Shown: positions 63,109 to 64,000 of the stretch, one piece after another
Layout of the letters: each line of letters starts with the position of its first letter
Numbering within the stretch: position 1 is the stretch's first letter
Origin: Pachyseris speciosa
Lineage: Eukaryota; Cnidaria; Anthozoa; Scleractinia; Pachyseridae
Direction of reading: 5' to 3'
DNA length: 64,000 nucleotides
NCBI GenBank assembly: GCA_016490735.1
Contig: JAEMWC010000001.1
Span: 396,001-460,000 of the forward strand
Notes under the pieces: model-generated
Databases searched by the model: none
What the model saw: the letters and a program-made list of their open reading frames with translations, nothing else
Told to the model about the DNA's origin: nothing
Translations under genes and position numbers: made by a program

Positions 63109-63567
63109 CGTTCATACACGTGCTATTCTCTGTTTTCATTTCGTCTACGCCGGCAGGCCGCATTTATATATTCCAATCGTATCCGATAGTTGGCTTTTCC
63201 AAGATTTTCACAAGAGTTTTTTTTATCTTAAGTATCACGTCAAATTCTTGATGGCCACAGAGTCTACCCCCGGAAGTTAAAGAACTGCGTGCTGGTTGCG
63301 AATAATTGTTCATTGATTGAATTATCCACTTTTATTAGAATACGGTAATTTCATAAGTTGTTAACTAACTTTTTTACAATAAAGGAAAGTAAATAATATT
63401 ACATACCGCGAGTGTTTGAAAAAGCGTTCAACTTAACTTAACATAGATATTACCCCTTGTAATATTCTGTCCTAGGTCTGTGATTTAAGGTAATATTTCG
63501 TTTGGTATTTCTAAGCCGAGACTTATATCGGTTATTTTCACAGGTGTTTGTTAAAAGTGGGCTTAAA
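63109..63567 (+). repeat. 0.45-kb dispersed repeat, copy 2
   Basis: Closely similar to 28765-29220, also ending at ...gtgggcttaa. Here no TTAA element follows, so the end is probably the natural limit of the repeat family. Confidence 0.75.
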
Positions 63568-63812
63568 TATTTGGGTACCTTTTCGTTTACTACATCATAC
63601 ATCAATAACCTTAAGTGGTTTTCGCGCTTTGAAGCAAGCGTTTCTCAATTAACTGCAGCACGTACATCATAACACTAAAAGGTAATTATTCGTGCTGCTC
63701 TATTCTAAAGTTTTTGTAAGCCCTTTATCCAAATTGCCCCAGAAAACATCACAGTAATCGAAAACAGACTACCGCACAGAAAAGTTCAGGCTCGGGCCAA
63801 ACGAGGGAACTT

Positions 63813-64000
63813 CAACCTGGATGAACCAGAAAAGATATTGAACATTTTCCTAGATTTTTGTCTGTACTTCAAAAAACTGTTCATGTTATATATCCCAGAA
63901 GCACTCAGGCATACAGTGATGCCAGGACCTCAACCTGGATGAACCAGAAAAGATATAGAACATTTGCCTATTTTTTTTATCTGAGCTTCAAAAAATGTTC
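63813..64000. repeat. Tandem repeat, period about 118 bp
   Basis: The phrase caacctggatgaaccagaaa starts at 63813 and again at 63931, with the following 65 bp also conserved. The array runs off the window. Confidence 0.75.

Overview
The window is eukaryotic nuclear DNA, most likely from a cnidarian and probably an anthozoan. It is AT-rich, gene-poor and packed with transposons of types common in coral and anemone genomes: TTAA, hAT and Harbinger-like foldback elements, Penelope-like pieces with hammerhead-like motifs, and several LINE clades. The organism is an inference. Only two likely host genes are visible: an intron-preceded coiled-coil protein exon (15046-15942, +) and a six-helix membrane protein (16364-17203, -), arranged tail to tail.

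Left part (1-34.9 kb). This is stacked transposable elements. A foldback repeat (0.85-3.44 kb) holds a TTAA-flanked MITE. A hAT-type MITE lies at 6450-7200 with an exact 8-bp target duplication. A 5.5-kb element (7272-12786) carries a decayed integrase-like transposase, which is split by a TTAA element that itself contains another MITE. A relic Polinton-type integrase (21.4-21.76 kb) is abutted by a 1.86-kb element with a 9-bp target duplication. An R2/R4-type LINE with a restriction-like endonuclease (25.1-28.76 kb, -) is open except for two in-frame stops. A 5.3-kb TTAA element with arms of over 1 kb (29221-34522) carries further MITEs.

Central part (34966-55661). This is an essentially full-length 20.7-kb Polinton/Maverick (adintovirus-like provirus). 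It is bounded by inverted repeats that begin AGTAGTATAG and by an exact 6-bp target duplication, ATAAGC. It has an almost complete virus-like gene set: late-transcription-factor-like zinc protein, collagen-containing fibre proteins, packaging ATPase, minor capsid protein, double-jelly-roll major capsid protein, basic and pVI-like virion proteins, adenain-type protease, phospholipase A2-domain protein, chromodomain integrase, Bro-N/nuclease fusion, HNH endonuclease and protein-primed type B DNA polymerase. Most genes start directly after an AT-rich motif (about TCTAA, spacer, ATATTAT-ATG) that looks like a virus-type late promoter. Many genes carry single frameshifts or in-frame stops. The polymerase gene is split by a 1.0-kb Penelope-like (GIY-YIG) inverted insertion that captured an inverted copy of the polymerase gene itself.

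Right part (55.7-64 kb). This holds chimeric RT fragments, a second copy of a Crypton-like exon repeat (58.5 kb, matching 24.3 kb), a second copy of a 0.45-kb repeat (63.1 kb, matching 28.8 kb), microsatellites and unrecognised DNA. In the Polinton, capsid, ATPase and protease genes would build and mature a particle, polymerase and integrase would replicate and insert the genome, and the fibre and phospholipase genes would serve entry. The present copy looks inactive.
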